From Lates calcarifer (Eukaryota > Chordata > Actinopteri > Centropomidae), in the NCBI RefSeq assembly GCF_001640805.2, contig NC_066852.1, forward strand, positions 4,758,194 through 4,822,193: a DNA stretch of 64,000 bases. Direction: 5' to 3'. Numbering within the stretch: position 1 is the stretch's first letter; every line of letters starts with the position of its first letter. A program made the translations under genes and the position numbers. Under the pieces are notes generated by a model, which was given only the letters and a program-made list of their open reading frames with translations, was not told where the DNA came from and searched no databases. Positions 38,946 to 52,500 of this stretch are shown piece by piece.

Positions 38946-39942
38946 TTATATAGTGCTATAAAATGCTGTGTTTAATTATTATTATAATTTTTTTTGTTGT
39001 GGGATTTGATTTTTTTGGTAGTGGGATTATAAAACTATGAAAAAAATTAGACTGCATAAAAGTTCAACAGCACATTTGAGGTGCCTGAGACATAAGTTAA
39101 GGTTAGAAGCCCAAAGTATCAGCAGTAGCATACGTGAAGTAGGTGGGCCACCCTCCATCAGCCAGCTGAGCTAGTTTGTATTACCTTTATAGTTCCTGGG
39201 AAATTGTAAATATATTGTGTTCCTCTGGCACAAATAATGTTATAGACACTGGACTCACCACCACTGTTGTGCTCTGTGCTAACAAGCTCCCTGTTGCCCT
39301 TTCTGACAACTGCCAAAACTGAGGGTGGTATCACGTTTTAAATTAAATAAATTTAGAGCTGCCATTTCCTTTGTATTTGTGTTGTTTCAATGCTGTGGCC
39401 TGATTTATTGAGACGGAGTGTAAATGCCACTAATTATCAGTTCATCTCAATGTGATCTGAGCTCTCAGTCCCTGGTTGAGCTGCTGCAGAAACCTACAGC
39501 AAAACTATAGTACTCCAGTGTCACAGCACATTACAAAGGCATATACTGTACATAAATCCAATACTTCTTTTTTATACAACAATACAATACAATAATGTGA
39601 GTTATTGCAAATATTATAAAATAAATAAATAGGTCAAAAGCATGAGCGTTATACAATTTATCATGCAGTTTGACTGCACCCAGAGCTAGATGAAGTGTTT
39701 CTGTCTGATTGACTGCACTGAACTTGCGTCACATAGACCATGACAAGGCCATGCTTTGAGAATCGTCGTACAACAAGTCATGCTCCCTTATATGTGGAAT
39801 GTGGAATGTGGAAAACATTTTTGCTTTTGTAAACTACTAAACTTTAATTACTGTACAATACAAAATGAAAGGGCAATTCTTGTTGTACTCGTAGCACTTT
39901 CTTATATAAGGCAATATATACAATATATGTCCTGAAAATGGA

Positions 39943-39960
39943 ATAAGGTAATTACCTTAT
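39943..39960. repeat. 18-bp perfect palindrome
   Basis: ATAAGGTAATTACCTTAT is its own reverse complement. The centre TAATTA is also a homeodomain-type core. Function is unknown. Confidence 0.85.
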
Positions 39961-42162
39961 CCCGTTTGCATTCATATAGGCCTGTACAATAAAATCTTTC
40001 AATCAATAAAAGGGAATATGAAAGGGCACATGGATGTGGCTTCAACTGCCCTCTGTATTGTCACTTTCTTGGAAAGCTACATTCTTCTTCCTTCTCCATC
40101 CTTGGCATTCTGTTGATTGGCTGCTCTCGGCTCAAAGAATTTTCAGTTTCTCCTTATGTGCAATAAGCTGTTAAGTCTCTGAATGGCAGTTCAATGCACA
40201 GATACTGAGTATAATGAAAGTTTTCTTTATAAGCAAGATAGGACAATATTTATTGTCCTAACACAACACTGAATTCTGAGAAGCGAAGGTTCAACTACGC
40301 TTTCTCTCAGACTCAATGTATGTTAACATATTGGTAACACTGTGCTTTACATAAAACAGAGTATAACTGGACTAAATAAGAAGCACGTTAATTTCCCATG
40401 GCTCTGTCCACTCAAATGGACTGGAAAAGAGACAAGCTGCCTCCTGAGACTGCGATTAATGAATGTCACCACAGTGGCCTAGGTGGGCTGACAACCTCCC
40501 GAGACGCTTATCTACCTGCACAGACCATTCTGGTCTCAGAGCCACATCATGTTAACATTTATTCCTTTCTCTCCAAGCTGCCTAATGAATACATTTGTGA
40601 TTCAGGTTAAATAAGTCAGGGATGAGGCTCTCTTCCAAACAGGGATAAGCTTTTAATTGCCTTGATATTTAGTTTGCATGTAGAAATGTTTGCTTGACAC
40701 ATGTATGAGTTTGTTTTCTTTTATGTGCCATCCAGCTTGTTTATTGTATATTGTTGTCAGCCATGAAGATTTTTCTATCCAGTCCATGTTTGGAGTTAAA
40801 GCAGCTCTGATGTTAAGAGGACATCATTTTATTCCTCATATGCCGTGGGCCAGGATTGGAAAGGTGATAATTTGATTTCATGGAGGGATGCTAACGATTC
40901 CCTCTGTAATTCCATTTTCTTTCACCTTGCATCGCCTAGCCAGGCTGCCATCCATCAGTCCCACATTTTCACTTATTGTCTTCAGCATTATTGTCCCAGA
41001 AAAGAGTTTTCACCCTCAAAATAAAATGGCAGCAGAATGAGATCACTGTACAATTTAATCAGTTAACAAGATTTTACAGTCCTTTCTAATGGAGTTGTAA
41101 CATATCTGAAATGATTCTTCTCATGTAATTAAGCACCAGGAGATGGACTGTTTGCTTTTTCTCTCAGAGTTTATCACTTAGCTTAAGAGGCAAAGAATGA
41201 CTAAAGTCAGTCTGTTTTGTCAGTCCTTCTCTGTGTATCTTCAGTTATTCACTATGAGGGGATAATAGCAGAGTGCAGTATAGTGCTTTTGACTCTTTGT
41301 GTATACCATGATGTCTTAGGTATGATGCAGTTTGAAATCTGTCTGAGATATTTGGGTAGTTTTTGATAGGTCTTCCTCCCCTCGCTTATGTTATCAGCAA
41401 AATGGGACAAATCTATTTTCATGTGTAGAATGTACAGATACAAGAAAGCTTTCGTTATTGTCAAAGTTTTATTGCGATCAAGATCAAGAAGTTATATCTC
41501 TATACAAGCTATATCTACAGGTTGATACAGTAGTTGTCACACAGACAAACATTCTCAATAATCAGTAAAGTATCAGTGAACAGAACCTTAAACCTGCTGT
41601 AATATATTCATTCCTTTTCAGCTCCGTTTTCGGTCTCTACCAATTCCTGAGGGAAATGTCTAGCCAGTAAATGCTCCACTTTGTTCACCAGCTAGTCTCT
41701 AACTATGTCTGTCTGCTGTTTTTGGCTGATCACATAGTACACAGTGGCTTTTTAGAGCTTGTTTCCCCAGTGCAGCAGCTGCTTAAAACGACATTGGTGG
41801 TAAGAGTGAATCAAAACAGTAAAGTTTTGGGCCAGATAGTGACCTGAAAGTATGAAGCTGATAATTCTCTATAGGTCAATCAGTCCAAACAAGCCTTTTC
41901 ACATTTCATTAGATGTCCATTTAGGGTATAGATCAAAGTTGGGAACATTAAGAAAAGAAAGAAAAAAGATAACATAGCGCAATGGTATTATTATTATCGT
42001 TATTACTATGCACTGAACTTGCATCATTACTTTAGCAGCAGATGTTGAGCAGAGTCATGGAGGCAGAAGGTTGTTTGCAGTCACAGAGAGAGGGAGACGA
42101 GAGAGTACAAAACTAGGGGAGAGAGAAGATGCCGAGTAAGTAGCATGCAGGGATGTGAATGC

Positions 42163-42166
<4 letters not shown>

Positions 42167-42199
<33 letters not shown>
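42167..42199. repeat. (AG)n microsatellite
   Basis: Pure AG array of about 16 units. Confidence 0.95.
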
Positions 42200-42201
<2 letters not shown>

Positions 42202-43743
42202 AGGAGAAAGGAGCCTGGTGCATCATGGGAAGTCTCCATGCTGTTTAGGCTTATAGCAGCATAACTAGGTGATAGTTCAATGTAAGTCTAATCTGGCCCT
42301 AACTATAAGCTTTATCAAAAAGGACAGTTACTACTTAAATACTCTTAAACACCGAGAACTTTAGGTTGGAACAGAATTTTAATGAAAACTCAGACTTAAT
42401 TTGAAACCTCTGGGACATCAGTTGGTGAGAGAAATTTGTTTTATTTGATGAGGGTTAGGACAAGACTGTGCAGAGATATTTGACAGTATAGTTAACTGGG
42501 GTTGGTTTATAGTGCAGCCATCATAAAAGATACAGTTATCTAACTCAGGCAAGATGAAGAAATTTGAAGCAAGTTGAAAAGGTTATTATTTTCTGTGTGA
42601 ATTTAAAAACCATATCAGGCTTCAGGCATTCAAAGATAAAACCCGGCTGTTAGCAGCAGCTGTAAACTGCAGTTGAAAGACACATATTTCTTCAGCCAAT
42701 GTTAATCGAGAAGACCAAGAAGAAGGTGTCTTGTGTTCCTGACATTAAGTTGTGCAGATGCTCCGGGAAGCAGCTTGGCCTACATTTAATCCAGTGGATT
42801 ACAGTGAGGACTTGCTGAACTGTGGAACAATGGTGGTTCATTGTCAGTAATTTCTGGAAGATATCTTTTTTCCCTCTCAGTCTCTCCTCTCATACTTGTC
42901 TTCCTTTGAAGTGATTTAATTCCGTCTTGAATGCTGTCCAGGAAATTACAAAGCCACTGTAATGAAGTGTGGCTGATTGGACAAGTGCCCTTGTGTGAAC
43001 ATTCATTTTCCGGCCATCCAGTGATTTTGAAATGAGTACTGGGCAGGTTGGATAGAGCAGATTGATTTTTATAGCCTTAACCCCCAGCAATTTGAAACTT
43101 TCAATTCTGCAAAATTGATAATCTTCTGATAAGGTTTCTGCCCAAATAACCAGGCTGAAGCTAATGTTTTAGTCAATTCAAACAGCTATTTCAGACATCA
43201 TGACCAAAAGCATATCCCTACATACTGTACACAAGCTCTGTTGCCTGCCTATATGGAGCCCCGGTGAAAGAATTACTTGTGAATGAATTTTACAAATCAT
43301 AAAAACTTAATTCAGTTAGGAAGGTAACTTAATTATTAAATGCTAAAGCCAATCACATTTGCCCAGGGCCCCACAGCAGGCTTAACAATTACTGCTTAAA
43401 TTTATTTAAACTAAAGTATTTCTGAATCAATCAACTAGAAGCTGCTGCTCTAAATAAACACAGTCCAGAGACTTAGTAACTACCATCTCTTTTTAAATAG
43501 CTTAAAAACACATGGCACCTGATGTGCCAGCTAACTAAATCCAGTGTTTGCAGCAACACTTGGTTAATTTACCCCGTACCTCAGCTCTGTTTTGATTCAC
43601 AAGCTGGCAGCTGTTCAGCCAGCTGGAAAACTAGCGGCATTTGATTGGCTGAGAGTGAGGGGGTGGTGACAACTCCACTGCCATGTGCCTATATGAAATA
43701 ATGGTGTGTATATTTTCATATTCTAACATCCTCCTTTATTCAT

Positions 43744-43801
<58 letters not shown>
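43744..43801. repeat. Compound microsatellite (CA)n(TA)n
   Basis: A CA run (43744-43769) continues into an AT run to 43801. Confidence 0.95.
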
Positions 43802-43804
<3 letters not shown>

Positions 43805-44904
43805 TACTTATTCACACTGTATATATCAGATTTATATATTTAATATTGGACACTTTGGAGCTCTAGATGCCTGTTGTGGTTTAAACCAATTCTTAGGTGT
43901 GTGATTGCAGTAAACAGTGTGAGAGTTTGAGTGACCCATGGGCAGCACGAGCAGAGCTTTGCTGCAGCGTCTCGTCGACTTAAGCAGGGCTCCAGTCCTG
44001 TCTGGGTATTAGAAGAGGAGATGGGTGGGAGAGAGTTGGAGTGCTCAGGATTATGTGCTTAAAAGATTCTCAGCTCCACCTCCCCTTTAGCGCCAAGATA
44101 TCAATACTGCAGGGCACCATGCTCATGCACGCACACATAGACACACGCACACTGTTTACCAACACAAGGATTAGTTATGGATATACCTCACAATTGCTTT
44201 ACCAGACCAGACACAGGCACAGTGCAATATAAAGAGCTCCCACAGAGGTCATAAAACCTGCAAAGGTATGAAGCATAATTGGAAAAAAAATCCTTGTATT
44301 TTAAAGTAACGACAAACAAAAAGTTATATTGTTCTTTTGAGAAATGATCTGAAAACAGAGTAGAATAGAGTCCACATTAATAGCACCAGACACACAAGGA
44401 TAAGTAATGGTATCAGCTCTAAAATATAGGGTAGTTAGGTCTTAAAGTATATAATTCAACAAAGAAACCAAAGAAACAGATGTAATAGTACAGGTATTTG
44501 AAACCATCACATTTCGCTGTAGGGAATTTTATCAGCTATTTTGTGGATTTTCTTTGGATGTATTTATTAATCAAGAAAACAGTCGGCAATAATTGTTAGT
44601 TATAGCCCAAAACAGTTTGTGAATAAAGCTTTTAGGACACAAACTGGCTGCAGGCTGTGCTTCTGTTCCACCACACATACAGTTTATGCTCTGAGCATAT
44701 GGATCTTCAGGGATGAGGGGAAATCAGGGGAAGTCCATTATCCCCCACTGATATTTTATACCACTCACAAACAGTGCTGGAATACAATTAATGTCAGACA
44801 CTTAAAGCTGGTATTTAATGCTTGGTCAGATTTTTGGACAGTGTTGGACAAATCAAATTTCAGTTGTGATGAAACTAATGGAAAGGCAAGGACTCACTAA
44901 AGTT

Positions 44905-45085
44905 ATCAGAATCCATTGACTGGGGGAAATGGTTGCCTTGTCTGTATGAAATTTCATGACAGTCCAATACTTCAGACATTTCACCAAAGTCAGAAGAGTT
45001 CAGAGGAGTTCATCCTCTGGCAACCATGCCCATGCAAAATTTCATGGCATTCTATCTAATATTTGTTGAAAACTATTTTAGTCCA
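44905..45085 (-). repeat. Dispersed degenerate repeat, family A copy 3 (inverted)
   Basis: The stretch carries ATGAAATTTCATGACAGTCC and AAATTTCATGGCATTCTATC. These are the reverse-strand counterparts of the ATTGCCATGAAAT words of copy 1. Non-coding, with approximate borders. Confidence 0.45.
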
Positions 45086-45504
45086 CCAGAATGGAGTGTA
45101 ACTAATTCAGAAGTGATATTGAAGATAAACTTGAGCTGGTGTTTTTAAACTTTTTTTTTACAGCTGAGATGTGGTTTGTGCAGCATTGAGCTGTTTAGCA
45201 GTACAAGTTTATTCCTTAGACACCCAAATACATGTGCAAGAACACGTCGATAGCAGGCCAATGTGGGATTGATCTAAAAATATGCTGTATAATGTAGAAT
45301 GAAGAGTCCAGCAGACACACTAGGAAAAAAGAGCAAAAAAGGCTCTTCTAGATGGATCCAGTATCTGAGATACACTTTAGTCAAGATGTTTATGTTTTGC
45401 TTAAAAAAAAAAAAAGGAATACTAATTTTATTATTACTAATGATAATAGAAGCTGAACAATTTAAGTGAAAAGTTGATCATGTACACTGATTTTAGAATA
45501 TCTT

Positions 45505-46440
45505 TGTATGTGGTGGGTGTCCCTTTTGGTAATGGCAGCAACTGGAATGGACTCCACAAGTTTTAGCAAAACCTGATGACCCATGTTATCTCAGCATAAT
45601 CTGACCATGTTCCAAAGAGCATCTTGTGATGTGAGTGCTTGGTTTTCTCAGTCCTCAAGTGCCCCCCATAAATTTTCAGTGGGATTGAGTTCAGTTGACT
45701 ATGGAGGAAAGTTGATGACAGTCAGGACTCCTTGGACTTCTTTGGTCCTCGAGAGGTCATTGTGAAACGTTGAGGTGTCTTTGGGGTCATTACCCTGTTC
45801 CAGTATGAATCCTTCTCCGCAAAGCAGAGGGTATAGCATGTCTCTGAAGAGTGGAGTGGTACTTCTCCTTGGTCAAGGTGTAGTCAGTTTGGTGCAGGGG
45901 TCCAACTCCAGAGAGGGCAAAACAGCCACAGAGTTGAATATTCTCACCAGCATGTTTCACTGTCAGTGTGATACACTGCGGCATCATTCTGTCTCCTGTT
46001 CATCTCCTTACACCCCTCTGTTACTGCCATAAATCTAAAACCTGGATTCAGTAAATAGGACTTTTTCCAGTCTTCCTCTGTGAAATGCGGTTATTTCTTA
46101 GCTCACCCTAAGCGTTTGGCCTTATTTTCCCTACTGAGAAGTGGTTTAGAAACTGCTACTCGTCCTCTCAGACAATTATTGGACAGCCTTCTTTTAATGG
46201 TACTGTTGCTGAATGGAGTCTTGTATCTATGATGAAGTTGCTTTTCTACCTCTCTGGGAACTGGGCATGATGTATCGATCCTCTGATCCTGCTTTTCACT
46301 TTTTTTCTGTCTGCTCATGCTTTGGTCACAACAGATCCAGTTTCGCACCCCCCCCCCCCCCAGTCATGATTATAGCTCCTCTTTGACAAGAATAACACTT
46401 GACACACACTTTGTTCTGATGCCATTTTCCCACTGTCACA
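45505..46440 (-). pseudogene. Tc1-family DDE transposase pseudogene
   Basis: The pieces appear in the correct order on the minus strand. An N-terminal/HTH part (46348-46103) ends in a GRVAVSKPLLSRENKAKRLG-like block. The catalytic-core block VKHAGENIQLCGCF and KEKYHSTLQRHAIPSALR follow (45987-45830). Next comes FILEQGNDPKDTS, carrying the second catalytic Asp. The third acidic position lies in ELNPTENLWGALE, at about 45640-45675. At least one frameshift (near 45830) and several stops break it. Known function of the family: cut-and-paste transposition into TA sites. It is inactive here. Confidence 0.85.
46348..46361. repeat. Poly(C) run, 14 C
   Basis: Pure C run inside the Tc1 remnant, just upstream of the N-terminal block. 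Its length may be unreliable in assembly. Confidence 0.9.
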
Positions 46441-48339
46441 GTGCTACATAGTGAGCAATGATCTGCTGGAAACTTGAAGCACGGCTTTATTTGTAACAGG
46501 TGAACACTGGCTTCAAGCTGAGTTACTTGAACGAAACTCCGATAAGCTGATCAAACCCACTTGAGTGTCATCTGAACACATGCTTCAACTAGAGGGATAC
46601 AAGGAAACCTGCCCTATTGTACAAATTTGCTTAAATTTGATTGCTGACCCAGAAATGCTCAGAAAAGAATCTCGAATATTTTGTCTTCATTTTACATGAC
46701 ATGACAACTTCTAGTGTTTTGAAATATTTCTGAATACCAGGTTTATGTGAAAATATTAGAGATGTGGTCTCAGACTTTTGGGCCCACTTTATATACTTCT
46801 ATCTGTGCCGGGTTCTATAAATGTTGTCATTGGATGATAAAGTGCAGTATCTGGCATCTCCCTCCCATTAACGATTAGTTAGGACAAATGACTGATCGAA
46901 TGAGCACATCTGATCGATATGAATACCTTACCTCTGCTTTCACTCAAAAGCCAGTTGGCATTCAGGTGGAAAACAAATTACTGTATTTATTTTTTAGCCA
47001 TAATTGTGCCCAATGAACTTCTTCTGTAGCTAGAAAAAAGTTTTTACTGACTTTACACTTCAAAGTGGAGAGATGGGGAGAGTGGAGTTAGAACAGGCAG
47101 AGCTCCGGGCTGAAGCTCTAACACACCCTTCATGGCTGATCAGAATTATCTCCCTGTCTGTGGTGCGTGTGTGTGTGTGTGTGTGCGTGTGTGCATGCAT
47201 GTGTGTGGTTATATCTCTTATGTAGAAAGAAAATCTATATCTGTGAAAGGTTACACAAGTGGAAGGAAAACCAGCAGGCTGACATCAATTTGCTTGTCTA
47301 CAAGTGCTTAGTTTAGGTTTGGGAGTATGATTTGATTGAGTGAAGGTGACTTCAGGGTTAGGACTTAGAGCTGAAACATTCTGGCATCACTACCTGTGTT
47401 TAAGGTTACAGGAAGTACTAAATAAATTGGCTGGAACTGTAACAAATATGATATATGATTTATTGTCAATTATAAGACATATTTTGGCAACATTATAGTG
47501 TACTAAGTAGCTAATTGAACTTTTCATTATATTTTAGTGTGCAGTAGTACTGTGCAGTCATCTATTAGAAAGAATATCATAGTCTCTCATACTCCACAGA
47601 GTCCACGTACAAAGCTTAAATGGAAAAAAACAAAACAAAAAAAAAGTTGATGCATGTGCAAATATCAGTGTAGTGAGTGTCTGTAAATGTTTCCTGTTTA
47701 ATTTTACTACAGAGGTCAGTGGGGACATTGGATGTGATGAAGTCACTGCACTCTGCTGAGGTTCATTGGTGATGGGAAGAGTAGATAGGAGTGTTCGTGT
47801 GTCAGGGAGGGGGAGGGGGCAAGGTCAACAACAGGTACCAAGTGTTATCTACCATAAAACAGCTAGATTTATTTGACAGGCAATTTAACTATGGGTACAT
47901 AAACATGTAATACAGTCAGTGTAGTAAATCACAGTTATTCAGGTGTGGAAGGAATGGAAGACATGGTTGTGGGGGTTTAACCCCTAGGAGACAAAGGTGT
48001 CCACACTGCTAGTGGCAGGACCACAGGATGGGTATTTCTGTTTTTCTGCTCAATACTACTGGTTTAGAGTAAGGTATCTTGTAATCTTCCGGCTACCACC
48101 AGGAGACATCCCTGTAAAGTTCCGGTCTAACACCATCATCAGCATCAAAAATGTGTTCTACTGAAGCTTGTGAGTGGACCGTTCAAAAATTGATAATGAG
48201 AATCCCCACTCACTCCTTGCTCTTCCAAAAGCAAACAAGAGCATTGAAATGTCCCTCATGATGGTGGTTTCATGGTTTTCAATTTCCAAGTCAAGTGAGG
48301 ATCGAAGAGCAAGGTACGATCAAACAAGGGAATTGGCAT

Positions 48340-48450
48340 GCAACTGTTGATACTCATGGTCACCCAAGGAATACTGATGTTTTGGTGACCTGACTTTTTC
48401 TTTAGTGCCATCATCAGACCAAGAAATCTCAGAATTTAGTAAGCAGGTTC
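48340..48450 (+). repeat. Dispersed degenerate repeat, family A copy 4
   Basis: GTGACCTGACTTTTTCTTTA is followed by GTGCCATCATCAGACCAAGA, matching copy 2 at 18500-18530 almost word for word. Non-coding. Confidence 0.5.
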
Positions 48451-49422
48451 CCATGCAATTTACTGATGTTGTGTATGTTGCTTAACACTCTCACCCAAAT
48501 ATAAGTTTTCCATCATTTTTTTTCATGAATTGATTGTCGCCAAATGCCAAGCCTGTTGCAGATGCAGCTTGTATATGCACACATACAATTTATGTACAAT
48601 GCCCATTGGGCCTTATTATATTTAGGGCAGTTAATAACTCAGTGATTTGTTTCCAAGCTGCAAATCAGTCTGCAACAAGAATGTGCTCTATTCCTTCTGG
48701 GCATCACTGCTCCATTAACCAAAGAGAGATGCACTGCTAGGAGTCTTCCTGAGGATAAAGTGAAATCAGGTGGTATTCAAAGCAGATTATCTTCCCTTGA
48801 GCAGCGGTTCACCTCACTTACCTAAAGCACTCAGATGTCTGATTCTATAGTGGGCACAGAGATCTACCGTACTAGAGATTAGGGAATTCTTCACTGTTAA
48901 TGCACCAGGGAGCTTTAAAGAGGAGGTAAGGCAGGGATGTTCCTGCTCACCACTACTTTTGTTCACAGACTCTTCTCTCATGTCTGAGAGCATCTGCATC
49001 ACAGTGTAACACAATACTGATGCGGGTGTATAGCTGCAGCAGTTTTCTGTTCATTCAGAGAGAGATACACTCCTGGTGTTTCTGTTCATCCCTGTAATAC
49101 AGTATGAAATGAAAAAAGTCGTAGAGTGCAGCATTTAGTTTAGCTTGCTAGCTTGAAAAGTACCTTTTTTCCACCTTTTTTTAACCTTTTTTTTTGTTTT
49201 GTTGAAAAACAGCCGAAGTGAAAAATTGGCAGCGATGAACAGTTTACTGCAGCATGATAGAAAGAATACAGTGAGTTCTTTCTGTCCAAATATTTGTTCA
49301 AATCTTTGGAAAAAGGGGCTCTACATGAAGACCAGTCAAAATAAAATCAGAAGGTTAACATAGTTTCATGAGTTAAGATATAGCAGGACTTATTATTGCA
49401 CTTCTCGTTGGCTTGTTATTAG

Positions 49423-49500
49423 GGATGGGGTTTGATAGCATTTTATTGAATCTGTATCCACTGAGTCCACGTATTGAATCCAAGTCCTTTCAGACACCCG
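49423..49500 (+). mobile_element. Possible truncated hAT end
   Basis: TAGGGATGGGGTTTGATAGC followed by alternating ATTGAATC/TATCC words resembles the start of fish hAT elements with TAGGGATGGG ends. No matching right end was found downstream. Confidence 0.3.
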
Positions 49501-52500
49501 ATCAAAGTAATCTGTAAGAAGTTGTTTTTATTCCACATAGCCCAGTAACAAATTTCAAATGTTTTACATAGCAAAAGATAGAACAATGTACAGAGTGCCC
49601 CCCCCCTTCATTTAGGTGAAGTATGTCCAGACTTGGGGGGGGGGGTTGCTTTTGTATCAGAGAGAGAGGCAAAAGAGACTAAAGAGAGATGGTGAATGGA
49701 AGATTGAATAAAGGATTTGTTTTTGTTGGCCGTGGAGTTTAGCAAAGCAACTATCAGAACCCCCTGATTATAGTGTTTACCTTGACCAGTCAGAGCTGTG
49801 TCCCACTTTATGTGCACCCACTTTGAAGTCCACATTTCAAGACCAAATATGTGTTGGAAATTGCAATGATGGTGTAATGAATTCCCTGTCCCATTTATAG
49901 AGATGGTGGAAGTTCTGCCCACTTGCCTTCAGTTTTCTTAAGGCCACACCTTCCTGAGCCAAGATGAAATCATTTAATCTGATCATTTAATCGCTTAATC
50001 AATTATTTGAAAAGAAAAATAATGAAGAATGTCCATCACATTTCCTAGTGTCCTTGGTGACAAGATGGTGACACTCTTTTGGCAAAAATATACCATGAAA
50101 GTTGACAGGGCCATAAATAAATACTATTGAATGAATAAATTGGTGGTTGTACATGCAGCTGGAGGAGGTCTAGATGATAATAAAGTTTAAGTGACAAAAA
50201 ATGAGAAACCTGTCGGCAAAAAATCTGAGAGCTGTCTTTACTGCTACTAAGGTGTCAGGCTTCAAAATCTGAAATAACACTTGTAGAATATCAGTCAAGC
50301 TTTATCCTGTACTGCACAATTAGTTTGATTGCTAGTCTAGTCTAGGATGCTGTGATTTCTGTGAGATCTCTATGTTACAATAACTGATTTTAATTGAAGG
50401 GAATAAATTAAGCTTTTGTGTGCACAATCCGTATTTGGGTGTAGAAATTCCTGGTTCCTATACACAAATTCTGCAAAATTTTATTCTTGATTTGTGTTCA
50501 GCTCTGCAGCTTTGCTAGATTAAACAGGCCATATTTTAAATCAACACAGTTTTGATTTGGAGGCACAAAATGAAACTGTGATTTAGTGCTTCACACAGAC
50601 ATGAAATACAAAGAGCAGGCTGACACATGCTAATAGTAGCACTGTGGCATGCAGGTCGTATTCATAATTAATGTATTAATAACTGATATATTATCCACCA
50701 AGTAGATCAGGGACCAGCTCAATATCTCTGTCAGGTCTGTCTCCTATAATGCATTCTGATTCACCACTTTTGCATGCTGGGCTGATTGCAAGGTGTGTCC
50801 TTTCAGACCTGGTCCACAGTTTGACAAGCTGTCGATGTCAATGGAGAAGAAGCATGTCTCCAATGGCTGTACCTGTCTGTCAGTGTGTGTGTGTGTGTCA
50901 GTGTGAGACAGAGAGATATGGAGAGGAGCTGAGAAAAGCAAACCTTCAAATGTTGTGGTTTTTGTCAGAACTTCCCATGAATGCTATTTGTGAGTGCTAT
51001 TATAATCTGTTTAAGAACTTACAGTTTGTCATGTGACATGATTATAAATTAATTCAAGGCAGATCCTTGTCTATTTTGATCGGTGGTCTGGTCTATGATA
51101 CCAGACATATCATGAAAAAAATATGCAGTCAATTCCATGGCTGTGTATTTTCACCTTGAACCTTGAATTTCACCTATGACGGTCTCAAAAACATTGAATC
51201 GGACAGCCTGGGTTTCATACATCACATGCTTAAGCAACCAATCCTGTCAACTTGCGGAGAGGGGAAAAAGAAACCTGAAACCTCCAGCATAGAGAGGACT
51301 TGTCAGTACAGAGTGCGAGATTTTACATTAATTCAAGCACTTACGCTGTGTCAGCCACTGCCAGCTACTAGCTATCAAACAACATAAATAAATAAAAGAT
51401 GCTAACAACAGTTATCATTCTGATATGTCTGCTAGTCATCAGTTCTGGTGCGCAACAGATTCCTCATTTGAGTCAGTGTCTGACTGAGGTTCAAACATCT
51501 ATGACTGAATCTCTCCAATGTTTCATCTAAGGCTAACCATGTTGATGCTCACTGCTCTTTTGCTGGCCAAACTCGCACAATTGTGCATTTCATATGGAAA
51601 AACCATTTAAAATAATCATAACAGAGTATTTTTACACACTTTGAAATATGTTTGGAGGGGAAATGTAAATGTAAATATATCACTGACAATTGTAATTACA
51701 GTGAAATTATCTCAGGGTAATATGCTAATGCTTCTGGTGGTTTCTTGGAGTTAAGAATCAGGAGGATAACATTGCTGAATCACTGTTAGAGTTTTGGATT
51801 AGAGCAAATATATATTTTTACATACATTTTTGCTAGAACAGCTTGTAACCACTCAGTCAATACACAACTGATCAGGCTCCTCATCACTTTTTGTTCTATA
51901 TCATCTATATCAGTTAAAAAATACTGTCTATCATTTATAAGATATGAAATGATGCAAGAGTTATTAAATGTCTGAAGGGATATTTTATCAGCCTGTGACA
52001 AATTACCATCAGGTTAGCAAATGTATGTGTCACTGCCATTTTTTTCATTTATCATGATATTCATTAAGACTAATGAATGTTTATCAGCTCCGTATTAGTT
52101 CAATAGGTGAATTTTATCATCTCTACAAAAATATCAGTGATTGGGTGAGCTGTCAAAAATCTCTGTGGGAAGTTTCTGGTTAAGGTTTTAAACTCCTGAA
52201 TGACTGAACTTTTAAGAAATATATAACAGGCCTATTCATTAAGTATTATGTTTCAGTCATATTGTGCTGAAGTGGAGCTGCTGTGAGCCATTAGAACCCA
52301 GGAAAGATACAAGGAAACGTACAGTCCTATGGACAGAGACAGACTGTCAGACTGCTGCTTTTTTATCTTGTGTTGTGGTGCTGAGTGGGTAAGTCAAAGA
52401 CTACTCTTTACTGTTATCACCACCTTAACTATTAAAAAACTGTCTGTCTCTCTCACTCACTGTTTAGAAATAGGCTACGGATCCATGTCAGATATTACAC

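Larger units (their letters stand above)
38954..44904. other. Intron 1 sequence without recognised genes
   Basis: Contains an 18-bp perfect palindrome (39943-39960), a (GA)n run (42167-42199) and a (CA)n(AT)n compound microsatellite (43744-43801). Open frames are short and have no domain content. Confidence 0.4.
45440..46793 (-). mobile_element. Tc1-like transposon, decayed
   Basis: The element carries a Tc1 transposase remnant on the minus strand. At the transposase 5' side, the inverted-repeat end reads, on the minus strand, TATAAAGTGGGCCCAAAAGT and continues into TCTGAGACC. This is close to a Tc1 end that I recognise from fish. The matching end is not seen near 45.3-45.45 kb, so that side is truncated and the lower border is an estimate. 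Confidence 0.8.
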
